From Magnetovibrio sp. (GTDB lineage: Bacteria; Pseudomonadota; Alphaproteobacteria; Rhodospirillales; Magnetovibrionaceae): a stretch of 64,000 bases of DNA. Location: NCBI GenBank assembly GCA_028281525.1, contig JANQJR010000019.1, positions 1 to 64,000 on the forward strand, given 5' to 3'. Shown here in pieces: positions 10,128 through 18,897 of the stretch. The notes below the pieces were generated by a model. It was not told the origin of the DNA. It did no database searches and was given only the letters and a program-made list of their open reading frames with translations. Numbering within the stretch: the stretch's first letter is position 1; each line of letters opens with the position of its first letter. The position numbers and the translations under genes are program-made.

Positions 10128-10691
10128 ATGTCTGATTACAACCTGTCGCGACTTAACTTCTTGATTGTCGATGACAACAAGCACATGCGTGCGTTGGTCA
10201 AAAGTATCCTGCATGCGCTGGGCGTCAAGAGTGTACTGGAAGCTTCCGACGGAGCGGACGCGTTTAAGGAACTGCGTCACTTTCCCGCCGACGTGATCAT
10301 TTGCGATTGGAACATGTCACCGCTCGACGGGCTTGATTTCGTGCGCATGGTTCGGACCGGATCGGACAGCCCAAATCCGTTCGTGCCGATCATTATGTTG
10401 ACCGGGCACACCGAAATGAACCGGGTGATGGAAGCGCGCGACAGCGGCGTGCACGAGTTCCTGGCCAAACCGATTTCAGCCAAGAAACTGTATTCGCGAA
10501 TCCGCTCCATCATCGAAAATCCGCGGCCTTTTGTGCGCGCGGGGCTGTATTTCGGCCCGGACCGGCGACGCAAAGCCAACCCCAACTACAACGGCCCGGA
10601 ACGACGCAAGTCTGAAATAGATTCCGGCAGTGAAGACGGTGAGGCCGGGGAACTGTCGCAAGACGAAATCAACGCCTTGTTGAACGGTTAG
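10128..10691 (+). CDS. CheY-like receiver with Arg-rich linker and FliM-like C-terminal peptide
   Basis: A 187-residue single receiver domain with an extension. The receiver (about 8-130) has the acidic pair D15/D16, phospho-acceptor D60 (ICDWNM), T92 and K114 (FLAKP), so it should be phosphorylatable. A basic linker follows, carrying GPDRRR and GPERR repeats (about 143-161). The protein ends in GELSQDEINALLNG, which closely resembles the N-terminal CheY-binding peptide of the flagellar switch protein FliM (LSQAEIDALLNG in E. coli). No DNA-binding output domain is present. An Hpt protein is encoded 155 bases downstream on the same strand. A TATAAT at 10067 may be the -10 box. Its kinase partner is unknown. 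Confidence 0.88.
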   Translation: MSDYNLSRLNFLIVDDNKHMRALVKSILHALGVKSVLEASDGADAFKELRHFPADVIICDWNMSPLDGLDFVRMVRTGSDSPNPFVPIIMLTGHTEMNRVMEARDSGVHEFLAKPISAKKLYSRIRSIIENPRPFVRAGLYFGPDRRRKANPNYNGPERRKSEIDSGSEDGEAGELSQDEINALLNG

Positions 10692-10704
10692 AATTCCGTT
10701 CAAC
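10679..10704 (+). promoter_or_regulatory. Perfect stem-loop over the receiver gene stop codon
   Basis: The arms TGTTGAACGG and CCGTTCAACA are exact complements with a six-base loop containing the stop codon region. No T-run follows, so it is not a typical intrinsic terminator. It could protect the message 3' end or attenuate expression of the downstream Hpt gene. Confidence 0.5.
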
Positions 10705-10845
10705 AGTGGGGCGGTCAAAGCTAAAAAAGGCTGGAACAGACCCTTATTATGCAACACAATTGGTAACGTGCTGGGGTGCCGTCTGGGGGGCGGCGGAACA
10801 CAACAAAACCGATGTGGCACAGGCCGCAGCACTCAGGATATCCGT

Positions 10846-11334
10846 ATGTCAGACGATAAGACCCCGCAAGCACAAGTGATCAATCCGCCGCAAACCTTGC
10901 AGGGCAAGGTGGAAAAAGGCGGTCCCGGCGCCGTCGACCTTGAGGCTTTGGCAGCCGCGGAGGATGTGATCGCTAATTTGGCTGACGATTACATGGACTG
11001 GGTGCGCGAGGACTTGGTCAAGTTGGAAAAGGCCTTTGAAACCCTGCAAAGCGGCGAAGGCAATGCCATGGACATTCTCGAAGAGGTTTTTCAGGTCTCC
11101 CACGACATGAAGGGTCAAGGCGGCAGCTTCGGGTACGATCTGATCACGGCGGTGGGCGACCATCTCTGCCGATTGGTCGAAAAGATGGATAGCGTCGGCC
11201 CGCGTGAGGTTGAGATGGTGCGTATCCACATTGACGCCATGCGGGTGATCATCACCAAGGAACTCAAAGGCGATGGCGGTGACGAAGGCCGTCAACTGCT
11301 GATGGGGCTGCAATTGGTGGGCGATAAAGTCTGA
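10846..11334 (+). CDS. Hpt-domain phosphotransfer protein
   Basis: A 162-residue cytoplasmic protein. Residues about 35-155 form a helical histidine phosphotransfer domain with VSHDMKGQGGSFGYDLI, matching the H-x-x-K-G-x-x-x-x-x-G motif in which the His accepts phosphate. The N-terminal 30 residues are Pro/Gln-rich and probably disordered. I start at the ATG at 10846, which has AGGA seven to eight bases upstream, rather than at 10768. It follows the CheY-like gene and may be its phosphate donor or sink, an inference from adjacency only. It has no kinase domain, so it needs another histidine kinase to be phosphorylated. It is convergent with the PadR-like gene six bases away. Confidence 0.85.
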   Translation: MSDDKTPQAQVINPPQTLQGKVEKGGPGAVDLEALAAAEDVIANLADDYMDWVREDLVKLEKAFETLQSGEGNAMDILEEVFQVSHDMKGQGGSFGYDLITAVGDHLCRLVEKMDSVGPREVEMVRIHIDAMRVIITKELKGDGGDEGRQLLMGLQLVGDKV

Positions 11335-11340
11335 TCCGCA

Positions 11341-11892
11341 TTATTCGCCGAGCTTGCGGCGAAAATCTTCCAACCAGTCCAAGTGCGCCTCCAACTGCTG
11401 GATTTCGTGATCCAGCCATGTGGCCAGGTGACCGGGGTCACCTTCGTGGTGCGCGCGCAGGTCGTCCAACCGCGCCAATTCGGTGTCGCAGTTTTCGATC
11501 AGGATATCCACTTGTTCGTGTTGATCGCCCGCATCGAGCAAATGCAGGAAGCGAAGCTTCAAGGTGGTGATCAGTTTATTGACTTCGCCGCCTGCGGAGC
11601 GGATGCGCGAAGTCATCAGACTTGTCAACTCTTCTTCGCCCTTGTCCGTAAGACGCAAGGTGGCGTCATCTTCCATGCCGACGCCCTCGATGGGCTCGAC
11701 CAAGCCTTCGAATTTCAGCAGTTCGACGGAGGTGCCCATGATATCCAGGGACGGTCCGGTGATACGGTCGGTGAAATGGCGAATTGCGTTTGCCAGTTCG
11801 CTATAGCGCAAAGGGCTATCCGCCAACGCCAGCGTGCCCAGCGCGCACAGGCGGATCGCTTCTCTGGGCGTCAATGTGTTGTCGGCAAACAT
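11341..11892 (-). CDS. PadR-like winged-helix regulator
   Basis: A 183-residue protein. The N-terminal part (about 8-95) reads as a winged helix: LTPREAIRLCALGTLALADSPLRY is broken by a turn, then YSELANAIRHFTDR and a strand-turn LLKFEGLVEPIEG, TLRLTDKGEEEL. The C-terminal half is two long charged helices (ILIENCDTELARLDDLR; LDHEIQQLEAHLDWLEDF), as in the dimerising tail of PadR regulators. There is no ligand-binding domain beyond this. It is convergent to the Hpt gene, and its upstream neighbour on the same strand is a sensor kinase 93 bases away. The target is unknown. A remote MarR-like assignment is an alternative. Confidence 0.6.
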   Translation of the reverse strand: MFADNTLTPREAIRLCALGTLALADSPLRYSELANAIRHFTDRITGPSLDIMGTSVELLKFEGLVEPIEGVGMEDDATLRLTDKGEEELTSLMTSRIRSAGGEVNKLITTLKLRFLHLLDAGDQHEQVDILIENCDTELARLDDLRAHHEGDPGHLATWLDHEIQQLEAHLDWLEDFRRKLGE

Positions 11893-11984
11893 GGCGGCGC
11901 GTTGTTCTCCACTGGAATCGCGACATTATAGCGAAGCGCGATTGGGCGGTCATCCGATCGCAAGGCCGGGACTGGGGGCGGGCC

Positions 11985-13787
11985 TTAGGAAATGATTTCC
12001 AGGTCGAAATAAAACGTGGTGCCCGTTTTCGGGGAGGTTTCGAAGTCGATTGTGCCGTGATGCAGCTCGATGATGGATCTTGAGATGTTCAGCCCCAATC
12101 CGGTTCCGGAGTTGGTCCGGGTGTCGCTGCCGTCGGCTTGGGAGAATCGTTCGAATACCCGGTCGTGAAATTGTTCGGGAATCCCGTTTCCGCGATCGGT
12201 GACGGACACCCGCGCACAGCCGTTGTGCCGCGCAACGGTAATATCGATTTTTTCGCCGGTGGGTGAAAACTTCGCGGCATTGGACAGCAGGTTGGCGATC
12301 ACTTGGGTCAGGCGGTGTTTGTCGCCGTTGATGGTCAGCTGTTCGTGCGCACCCTGAATGACGAAGCGCACACCATATTCCGTGGCGAACCCTTGATTTT
12401 CGTGGACCGCGTCCACGACCATCCGGGACACGTCGAGCTGCTCCATATTCATCTTCATGGCCCCGGACAGAAGCTTTTCAACATCCAGAATGTCGTTGAC
12501 CAAGTACGTCAGGCGGTCCGTGTTTTTGGATGCGAGGCGGAACATTTTCTTCACTTGATCCGGCATTTCTCCCAGCGCTTCGGAGGTGATCAAACCCAAT
12601 GATCCTTTCAAAGAGGTCAAAGGGGTGCGCAGTTCGTGGCTGACCGTGGACAGGAATTCCGACTTTGCCTCGTTGGCCTTTTCGGCGTCTGCTTTGGCCT
12701 GGACGATCATGCGCTCGTAGCGTTCGCGTTCCAGTTCGCTGCTGATCCAGTTCGCGAACAGACGCATCAAAGACAGTTCTGTATGTGAAAACGGTGTTTG
12801 ACGTATGTCGGGGCTGGTGAAATTGAGCGTTCCATAAGGCTCGTCTCCGACGGACAGCTTAATGCCGATATAGGATTCGAGACAGAAATCCTTGTAACAA
12901 GGGTGCACGGCGATCTCACTGGCGCCGACGTTGGATATCGCCGTGGGCTCGTTGTCCTTGAGGATCAGTGCGCAATAGGTGTTGCCGAGGTTGAGGATCG
13001 TGCCCGGCTTTGGCGCCCACTCGGGCCCCTTCACATATTTGATCTGGTACGATTCACCGTTGATGTGGCTGATGATGCCCATGGGCATGTCGAACAGTTC
13101 GGTGCCTAAGGCCAGCAGTTGATCGACCTTTTCCTCAAAGTTGCGGCCGGGGGCCAAAGTGAGTTCGTGCAGGTGCATCAGTGTGTGGTTGTGCAGTTCC
13201 AACGCTTTTTCCGCGTTCTTGCTGTCGGTGATATCCTGGGTGACCCCCATCAACTTGATCACGTTGCCGTGTTTATCGGTGATGGGCTCGAAGCTGCTGG
13301 AATAGTGCACCACTCTGTTGTCTCTTACGGCGCTGAATTCGAATGCCGAGCCTTCGCCCCGTTTGGCCTTTTTCATCAGTTTTGCGACATATGGCCGGTC
13401 ATCCGGTAACACTATGTCTATGTATTTCAGGCCACGGATTTCCGATGAATCCTTGATGCCCATCATGTTCAGGCCGGCTTGGTTCATGGAAATCAACGCG
13501 CCGTCCAAATCGATTTCGTGCATGCACACCGGCGAGGAATCGACCAATGTGCGAAGGCGTTGTTCCGCCTGTTTGCGGCGGTTCGATTGGGTATGCAGCA
13601 AGGAAATCCAAATGAAGAATAAGACGATCAGGACGACGGCGCTGATGAGCGTCATGACCATCCAGTCCGAGATGTTGCCGACGGTAAAATGGTTCGGGGC
13701 GTCAGCCCATGCCGGGGGTGCCGCAGAGGCCAGCGCATAAACCACCACCCCCATCCAGAACCGCCACAGTTTTGTTTGCAAGACCAT
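11985..13787 (-). CDS. Membrane PAS-GAF sensor histidine kinase
   Basis: A 600-residue kinase. The N-terminus has a signal-like segment (about 10-29) and a transmembrane helix (about 43-65). A PAS domain (about 79-190) follows, then a GAF domain (about 205-350), a DHp domain with STVSHELRTPLTSLKGS (His about 382) and an HATPase domain (about 485-598) with the N box (NLLSNAAKFSP), G1 (DRGNGIP) and G2 (GTGLGL). The short stretch between the first two hydrophobic segments offers little room for a periplasmic sensor, so the input is probably intracellular through PAS and GAF. No receiver is adjacent on the same strand. Its catalytic half is clearly paralogous to the kinase at 56154. Confidence 0.92.
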   Translation of the reverse strand: MVLQTKLWRFWMGVVVYALASAAPPAWADAPNHFTVGNISDWMVMTLISAVVLIVLFFIWISLLHTQSNRRKQAEQRLRTLVDSSPVCMHEIDLDGALISMNQAGLNMMGIKDSSEIRGLKYIDIVLPDDRPYVAKLMKKAKRGEGSAFEFSAVRDNRVVHYSSSFEPITDKHGNVIKLMGVTQDITDSKNAEKALELHNHTLMHLHELTLAPGRNFEEKVDQLLALGTELFDMPMGIISHINGESYQIKYVKGPEWAPKPGTILNLGNTYCALILKDNEPTAISNVGASEIAVHPCYKDFCLESYIGIKLSVGDEPYGTLNFTSPDIRQTPFSHTELSLMRLFANWISSELERERYERMIVQAKADAEKANEAKSEFLSTVSHELRTPLTSLKGSLGLITSEALGEMPDQVKKMFRLASKNTDRLTYLVNDILDVEKLLSGAMKMNMEQLDVSRMVVDAVHENQGFATEYGVRFVIQGAHEQLTINGDKHRLTQVIANLLSNAAKFSPTGEKIDITVARHNGCARVSVTDRGNGIPEQFHDRVFERFSQADGSDTRTNSGTGLGLNISRSIIELHHGTIDFETSPKTGTTFYFDLEIIS

Positions 13788-14070
13788 AATTTCCAGAAGC
13801 AGTCAAACCGTAAGCATTACAAAGGGTTAGGGTTCGCACTCTGAACCCCTAGTTGCACGGCTAGGCCGTCCAAACACCATACAATAACACCATACCATTA
13901 TATGGTGGCTCAAAATCATTTCATCCTCTAAAAGGCAACGGAATTGGACGGCGTCCTTGCAGCGTGCGTATCTGAAAACGGAGGTGGGAAAGGCCGCACG
14001 ATAGGGGCGGGTGAGGACAAAAGTGCACATTTCCGTGCTTGACTCCAAGCCGGCGCAAAGCCCAATATAT
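13788..14070. other. Intergenic leader upstream of the riboswitch
   Basis: This stretch lies between the divergent kinase gene and the riboswitch. It has no convincing coding frame. TTGACT at 14039-14044 followed by the AT-rich AATATAT near 14064 may be the nrdAB promoter, but the -10 match is weak. Nothing else is recognised. Confidence 0.4.
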
Positions 14071-14257
14071 GGTGTTCTCGGCTCCCAAGATTGCAAAATC
14101 TAGGGCTAAGAGGGAAGCCGGTGAAAATCCGGCGCTGCCCCCGCAACTGTGAGCGGTGAGCGATTGTCCACCCGGGTATTTTACTCGGGCCACTGAGGCG
14201 AAATGCCTTGGGAAGGCTGGACGACTGCGACGACCCGTAAGCCAGGAGACCTGCCGC
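14071..14257 (+). ncRNA. Cobalamin (B12) riboswitch upstream of nrdAB
   Basis: The conserved core elements are all present in order: GGGAAGCCGGTGAAAATCCG (14112-14131), the GCTGCCCCCGCAACTGT segment, CCACTG, the paired GCC-TTGGGAAGGC element, and the B12 box GCCAGGAGACCTGCC at 14241-14255. A short GC-rich palindrome GGGGTGCCCC near 14281 and the 125-base leader may form the expression platform. Bound adenosylcobalamin normally represses the downstream gene. Here it precedes class I ribonucleotide reductase, which does not itself need B12. That is the known logic of switching to the B12-independent enzyme when the vitamin is scarce. Confidence 0.95.
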
Positions 14258-14381
14258 GAACGTTAGAAACGTCCTTGGGCGGGGTGCCCCGATGGTTCGT
14301 TGTCGACCTGCGGGCCGTTCTCCCGTGTTCTCCGGCAATGTATCACGCAAGCTCCGTTCGACACTGTCAACGGGGTTTGAA

Positions 14382-16325
14382 ATGACATCGCTCGCTTTTG
14401 ATTTCGACCGCAACGGTCATCTTGTCTTACATTCACAACCGGAATCGCAGACGGTTAGTGTGTCGCTATCCAGCACTCCGTCCACGGCGCTCCAGCCCGT
14501 GGAGCATCGCGCGCCCGCGCCCGCGCCGCTGATGCCCAGGCCCAGGCCTGAGGATTTGACCCTTGATAGAACGCGCGATGCTTTGCTGACACCGTTCGGC
14601 AAAGCCACATTGCAAGACCGCTACCTGCTGCCCGGGGAAAGTTTTCAGGACCTGTTTGCCCGTGTCGCCTGCGCTTTCGCGGATGATCGGCAACACGCCC
14701 AACGCCTGTACGATTACATGAGCCGGTTGTGGTTCATGCCCGCCACGCCAATCCTGTCCAACGGCGGCACCACGCGCGGCTTGCCGATTTCGTGTTTCCT
14801 GAATGCGGTATCGGATTCTTTGGATGGCATCGTCGGCACTTGGAACGAGAACGTGTGGTTGGCGTCCAACGGTGGCGGCATCGGCACCTATTGGGGCAAG
14901 GTCCGCTCCATTGGCGAAACGGTCAAGGGATGCGGCGAAACGTCAGGCATCATTCCGTTCATCCACGTCATGGATGGCCTGACCTTGGCGATTTCACAAG
15001 GCTCGCTCAGGCGCGGCTCGGCGGCGGTGTATCTTGATGTGCATCATCCGGAGATCGAGGAGTTTCTGGAAATCCGCAAGCCCACCGGTGACTTCAACCG
15101 CAAGGGCTTGAACCTGCATCACGGTGTCAATTTGACCCATGACTTCATGGAGGCAGTGCGTGCGGGAAGCGCGTTCGCACTGAAAAGCCCCAAGGACGAA
15201 AAGGTCGTGCGCGAGATCGACGCCCGCCAATTGTGGCAGCGTATTCTGGAAACCCGGTTGCAGACGGGTGAGCCGTATCTGTTGTTCATCGACACGGTCA
15301 ACGCGGCATTGCCCAAACACCAGCGCGAGTTGGGCCTGCATGTGTCATCTTCCAACCTGTGTGCTGAAATCACCTTGCCGACGGGCATCGACCACCGCGA
15401 TGAGGAACGCACGGCGGTCTGCTGCCTGTCATCTCTGAACGTCGAAACGTGGGAAGAGTGGCAAGACGCCCCCGGTTTCACCGAAGATGTCATGCGCATG
15501 CTCGACAACGTGCTGACGCATTTCATCGACACTGCGCCCGACAGCATGGCGAAAGCCAAGTATTCAGCGCTGCGTGAACGCTCCGTGGGGCTTGGCATCA
15601 TGGGCTTTCATTCATTCTTGCAAGCGCGCTCCATTCCGTTCGAAAGCGCCCTGGCGAAGTCTTGGAACTTCAAGATGTTTCGCAAGATTCGCCGCGAAGC
15701 GGACAGTGCATCCGTGGCTTTGGCGGAGGAACGCGGTTCCTGTCAAGACGCAGCCGAACGCGGGATGAAGGCGCGCTTTTCGCATAAGCTGGCGATTGCG
15801 CCTACCGCATCGATCAGCATCATCTGCGGCGGCACAAGCGCCTGCATCGAACCGGTACCGGCCAACATCTACACGCACAAGACCTTGTCGGGGGCGTTTT
15901 CGGTGCGCAACCCGCACTTGGAGCGGTTGCTGGATGCCAAGGGTCTGAACCGGCCTGAGGTTTGGCAATCGATTTTGGAACACGAAGGTTCGGTCCAGCA
16001 TCTGGATGACCTGAGCGATGACGAGAAAGCCGTCTTTCGCACCGCGTTCGAAGTCGATCAGCGTTGGATCATCGAATTGGCCGCAGACCGCGCGCCCTAT
16101 ATCTGCCAGAGCCAAGCCCTCAACCTCTATCTGCCGGCCGACATCGATAAGTGGGATTTGCACATGCTGCATTGGGCCGCCTGGGAGAAGGGGATCAAGA
16201 GCCTGTATTACTGTCGGTCCAAATCGATCCAGCGCGCGGCTTTCGCCGGAACTCTAAAGGCTGAAGAAGGTGCTCAAACGTCCCAAGCTCAAACCGATTA
16301 TGAGGAGTGCCTGGCATGTCAATAG
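14382..16325 (+). CDS. nrdA: Class I ribonucleotide reductase, large subunit
   Basis: The catalytic subunit that reduces ribonucleoside diphosphates. The mature frame is 647 residues. Substrate-reducing Cys are C138 (PISCFLN) and C347 (AVCCLSSLN). The thiyl radical Cys is C327 (SSNLCAEI), and the C-terminal shuttle pair is C643/C646 (EECLACQ). It is about 100 residues shorter than E. coli NrdA. The N-terminus is a Pro/Ser-rich stretch (about 20-58) instead of an ATP-cone, so dATP feedback on overall activity is probably missing. The ATG at 14382 is chosen because the in-frame sequence upstream falls in the riboswitch leader. The gene overlaps nrdB by 10 bases and is under the B12 riboswitch. 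Confidence 0.95.
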   Translation: MTSLAFDFDRNGHLVLHSQPESQTVSVSLSSTPSTALQPVEHRAPAPAPLMPRPRPEDLTLDRTRDALLTPFGKATLQDRYLLPGESFQDLFARVACAFADDRQHAQRLYDYMSRLWFMPATPILSNGGTTRGLPISCFLNAVSDSLDGIVGTWNENVWLASNGGGIGTYWGKVRSIGETVKGCGETSGIIPFIHVMDGLTLAISQGSLRRGSAAVYLDVHHPEIEEFLEIRKPTGDFNRKGLNLHHGVNLTHDFMEAVRAGSAFALKSPKDEKVVREIDARQLWQRILETRLQTGEPYLLFIDTVNAALPKHQRELGLHVSSSNLCAEITLPTGIDHRDEERTAVCCLSSLNVETWEEWQDAPGFTEDVMRMLDNVLTHFIDTAPDSMAKAKYSALRERSVGLGIMGFHSFLQARSIPFESALAKSWNFKMFRKIRREADSASVALAEERGSCQDAAERGMKARFSHKLAIAPTASISIICGGTSACIEPVPANIYTHKTLSGAFSVRNPHLERLLDAKGLNRPEVWQSILEHEGSVQHLDDLSDDEKAVFRTAFEVDQRWIIELAADRAPYICQSQALNLYLPADIDKWDLHMLHWAAWEKGIKSLYYCRSKSIQRAAFAGTLKAEEGAQTSQAQTDYEECLACQ

Positions 16326-17422
16326 ACTCACCTGCGCTGGGGGCGATGGATCCGCACACGTTGATCAACACCGGACGGGTCGGCTTGTTGAGCGGCTCGG
16401 GCACGTACAACGTGGACCGTTATCCGTGGGCATACGACTATTGGAAAAAACAGCAACAGGTGCATTGGATGGGTGAGGAGGTGCCGCTCGGCGCCGACAT
16501 CAAGGATTGGACATCGGACCGGGTCACGGATGACGAGCGGGCGTTGCTCACCCAAATTTTCCGCTTCTTCACCCAGTCCGACGTTGAGGTCAGCGACAAT
16601 TACATGAAGCGTTACATCCCGATTTTCCAACCGCTGGAAATTCAGATGATGATGGCCGCGTTCACCGCCATGGAAACGGTGCACATCGACGCTTACGCCC
16701 TGTTGCTCAAGACCCTGGGCATGCCGCAGACCGAGTTCGAGGCGTTTCGGGATTATGCCGAAATGCGCGACAAGGCCGATTACATGCACACCTTCGGCGT
16801 TGAAACGGTGGCCGACGTATCCAGAACCTTGGCGATGTTTGGCGCGTTCACCGAAGGCATGGCGCTGTTCGCCAGCTTCGCCATGCTGCTGAACTTTCCG
16901 CGTCATAACAAGATGAACGGCATGGGACAGATCGTCACGTGGTCGGTGCGCGATGAAAGTCTGCACTGCGAAGGGATCATCCGCCTGTTCCATCAGTGGA
17001 ACAGGGAAACCGGGGCGCTGACCAAGGGGGTGCGCGATGACATTATCGATGTCGCCAAAACCATGGTGAGGTTGGAAGAAAAGTTCGTCGATCTTGCTTT
17101 TGGGATCGGACGCATCGAAGGGATGAACGCCCAGGACATCAAGGATTACGTTCATTACATCGCCGACTGGCGCTTGACTCAATTGAAGTTGCCGCCCGCG
17201 TTCGGCTATTTCGAGGAAGCAGGCGGCGTCTATGCCCCAGTGCGTGCCCACCCATTGCCGTGGCTGGTGGAAATTCTCAACGGGGTGGAGCATGCCAACT
17301 TCTTCGAGCAACGCGCGACGGAGTACTCCAAAGGCGCGAGCCAGGGAAGCTGGGACGGGGAAAGCGGTGTGTGGGCTGCATTCGACGGCAAGCATCGTTC
17401 CGCAAAGGATGCGCAGCTGTAA
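16316..17422 (+). CDS. nrdB: Class I ribonucleotide reductase, small (radical) subunit
   Basis: A 368-residue ferritin-like protein that houses the dinuclear metal site and tyrosyl radical. Visible ligands are E120 and H123 with the radical Tyr127 (ETVHIDAY), then FTEGMALF and RDESLHCEG, which supply the second Glu and the E-x-x-H pair. Because the Tyr is present, a conventional tyrosyl radical is expected, not an NrdB variant lacking it. There is no N-terminal ATP-cone. The ATG at 16316 has GAGGAG eight bases upstream; that site lies inside the end of nrdA, so the two genes are translationally coupled. A strong hairpin follows the stop. Confidence 0.96.
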   Translation: MSIDSPALGAMDPHTLINTGRVGLLSGSGTYNVDRYPWAYDYWKKQQQVHWMGEEVPLGADIKDWTSDRVTDDERALLTQIFRFFTQSDVEVSDNYMKRYIPIFQPLEIQMMMAAFTAMETVHIDAYALLLKTLGMPQTEFEAFRDYAEMRDKADYMHTFGVETVADVSRTLAMFGAFTEGMALFASFAMLLNFPRHNKMNGMGQIVTWSVRDESLHCEGIIRLFHQWNRETGALTKGVRDDIIDVAKTMVRLEEKFVDLAFGIGRIEGMNAQDIKDYVHYIADWRLTQLKLPPAFGYFEEAGGVYAPVRAHPLPWLVEILNGVEHANFFEQRATEYSKGASQGSWDGESGVWAAFDGKHRSAKDAQL

Positions 17423-17452
17423 TGGCACGGTTCTCCCGGGCGCTCAAACGAA

Positions 17453-17487
17453 AGCGGCGGTCTCTCAGAGGCCGCCGCTGTTCTTTT
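17453..17487. terminator. Intrinsic terminator between nrdB and hemA
   Basis: The arms AGCGGCGG and CCGCCGCT are exact complements around an 11-base loop and are followed by GTTCTTTT on the plus strand. It lies in an 80-base gap between convergent genes. On the minus strand the flank is not T-rich, so it mainly serves nrdAB. Confidence 0.7.
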
Positions 17488-17501
17488 GAAAAGGGCTGTG
17501 T

Positions 17502-18713
17502 TTACGCTGCGGCCTTGAGGCCTAAGCGGCTCCACACTTCCTTCATGGCTTCGACCAAGTGATCGATGTGTTCGTCCGTGTGATGCGGGGTGGGAGTGAA
17601 GCGCAGCCGTTCTTTGCCGCGTTCCACGGTCGGGTAGTTGATCGGTTGCACATAGATGTTGTGGCGCTCCATCAAATCGTCGGATGCTTGCTTGCACAGC
17701 ACTGCATCGCCCACCAACACCGGGACGATGTGGCTGACGCTGTCCATCACCGGGATGCCGGCGTTGCTGAGGCGTTGTTTCAGCGTTGCGGCGCGTTCCT
17801 GGTGGCGTTCGCGCAGTTCGTTGTGGGTCTTGAGGTAGTTGACGTTGGTGCGCGCGGCCGCCGCGACCGCGGGCGGCATGGAACTGGAAAAGATGAAGCC
17901 GGTGCCGTACGAGCGCACGAAATCGCACATGGCCTGGGTCCCGGCGATATATCCGCCGATAACGCCGAAGGCCTTGGCCAACGTGCCTTGCATGATGGTG
18001 ATGCGGCTCATCTGGCCGTCGCGTTCGGCGACGCCCGCGCCGCGTTCGCCGTACAAGCCCACGGCGTGCACTTCATCCAGGAAGGTCAGCGCGTTGTACT
18101 TGTCGGCCAAGTCGCAGATTTGTTCGATGGGGGCGATGTCGCCGTCCATGGAATAGACGCTTTCGAACGCGATCATCTTGGGGCGCGCCGGATCGATGGT
18201 TTTAAGAATCGCTTCCAAATCTTCCATGTCGTTGTGGCGGAAGATGTGCTTTTCGGCGCGCGAATGGCGGATGCCTTCGATCATGGAGTTGTGGTTCTTG
18301 CTGTCCGATACGATCACGCAGCCGGGCAGCATGGAGCCCACCGTCGACAGTGTCGTCATGTTGGCGATCCAGCCCGATTGGAACAGCAACGCCGCTTCGG
18401 TCTGATGCAGGTCGGCCAGTTCGGTTTCCAACAGGATGTGTTCGTGCATGGTGCCGGAAATGTTGCGCGTACCGCCCGCACCGACGCCGTAACTGCCGGC
18501 AATGTCTTGCATAGCTGAAATCGCATCCGGGTTCTGGCCCATGCCCATGTAGTCATTGGAACACCAGACGGTGATTTCTTTGACCTCGCCGCCTTTGTGC
18601 ACGAAAGCGGACGGAAACTTGCCCGCCTGGCGTTGCAGGTCAGCGAATACGCGATAGCGGCCTTCCGCCTTCAGATCGGCGATTTTGTCGGCAAAAAACT
18701 GCTGGTAGTTCAT
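17502..18713 (-). CDS. hemA: 5-aminolevulinate synthase
   Basis: A 403-residue PLP enzyme that condenses glycine and succinyl-CoA, the first step of haem and tetrapyrrole synthesis by the C4 pathway. The Schiff-base Lys is K247 (QGTLAKAFG). Other family motifs are YGVGAGGTRNISGT, the HNSMIEGIR loop, TFLDEVHAVGLYG (the PLP-ring Asp and His) and the C-terminal LRFTPTPHHT. The length is that of alphaproteobacterial enzymes. It is probably monocistronic: a 184-base gap separates it from the upstream aminotransferase and a terminator lies on the far side. Bacteria outside Alphaproteobacteria usually use the glutamyl-tRNA route, so this gene helps place the organism. Confidence 0.97.
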   Translation of the reverse strand: MNYQQFFADKIADLKAEGRYRVFADLQRQAGKFPSAFVHKGGEVKEITVWCSNDYMGMGQNPDAISAMQDIAGSYGVGAGGTRNISGTMHEHILLETELADLHQTEAALLFQSGWIANMTTLSTVGSMLPGCVIVSDSKNHNSMIEGIRHSRAEKHIFRHNDMEDLEAILKTIDPARPKMIAFESVYSMDGDIAPIEQICDLADKYNALTFLDEVHAVGLYGERGAGVAERDGQMSRITIMQGTLAKAFGVIGGYIAGTQAMCDFVRSYGTGFIFSSSMPPAVAAAARTNVNYLKTHNELRERHQERAATLKQRLSNAGIPVMDSVSHIVPVLVGDAVLCKQASDDLMERHNIYVQPINYPTVERGKERLRFTPTPHHTDEHIDHLVEAMKEVWSRLGLKAAA

Positions 18714-18897
18714 GAATTCCTCCGCAAGGCACGCCCCATTTTCGTGATGGCGTCCGTTTCAGTCCGCCGGGTGCATGCATCCCTTGTTCTTGGTTGTGGA
18801 TATCTTAACCGAATCGTTGATTCCACCGCAAGATTCAGCGCATAAAATTGTGTAGTTTTTCCAACAATTGCGTCCCAATACGGCACGATTGGGGCAT

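Noticed and set aside
13827..14413. Minus-strand frames of 89-161 codons over the nrdA leader
   Set aside because: They cover the conserved riboswitch and have no coding character.
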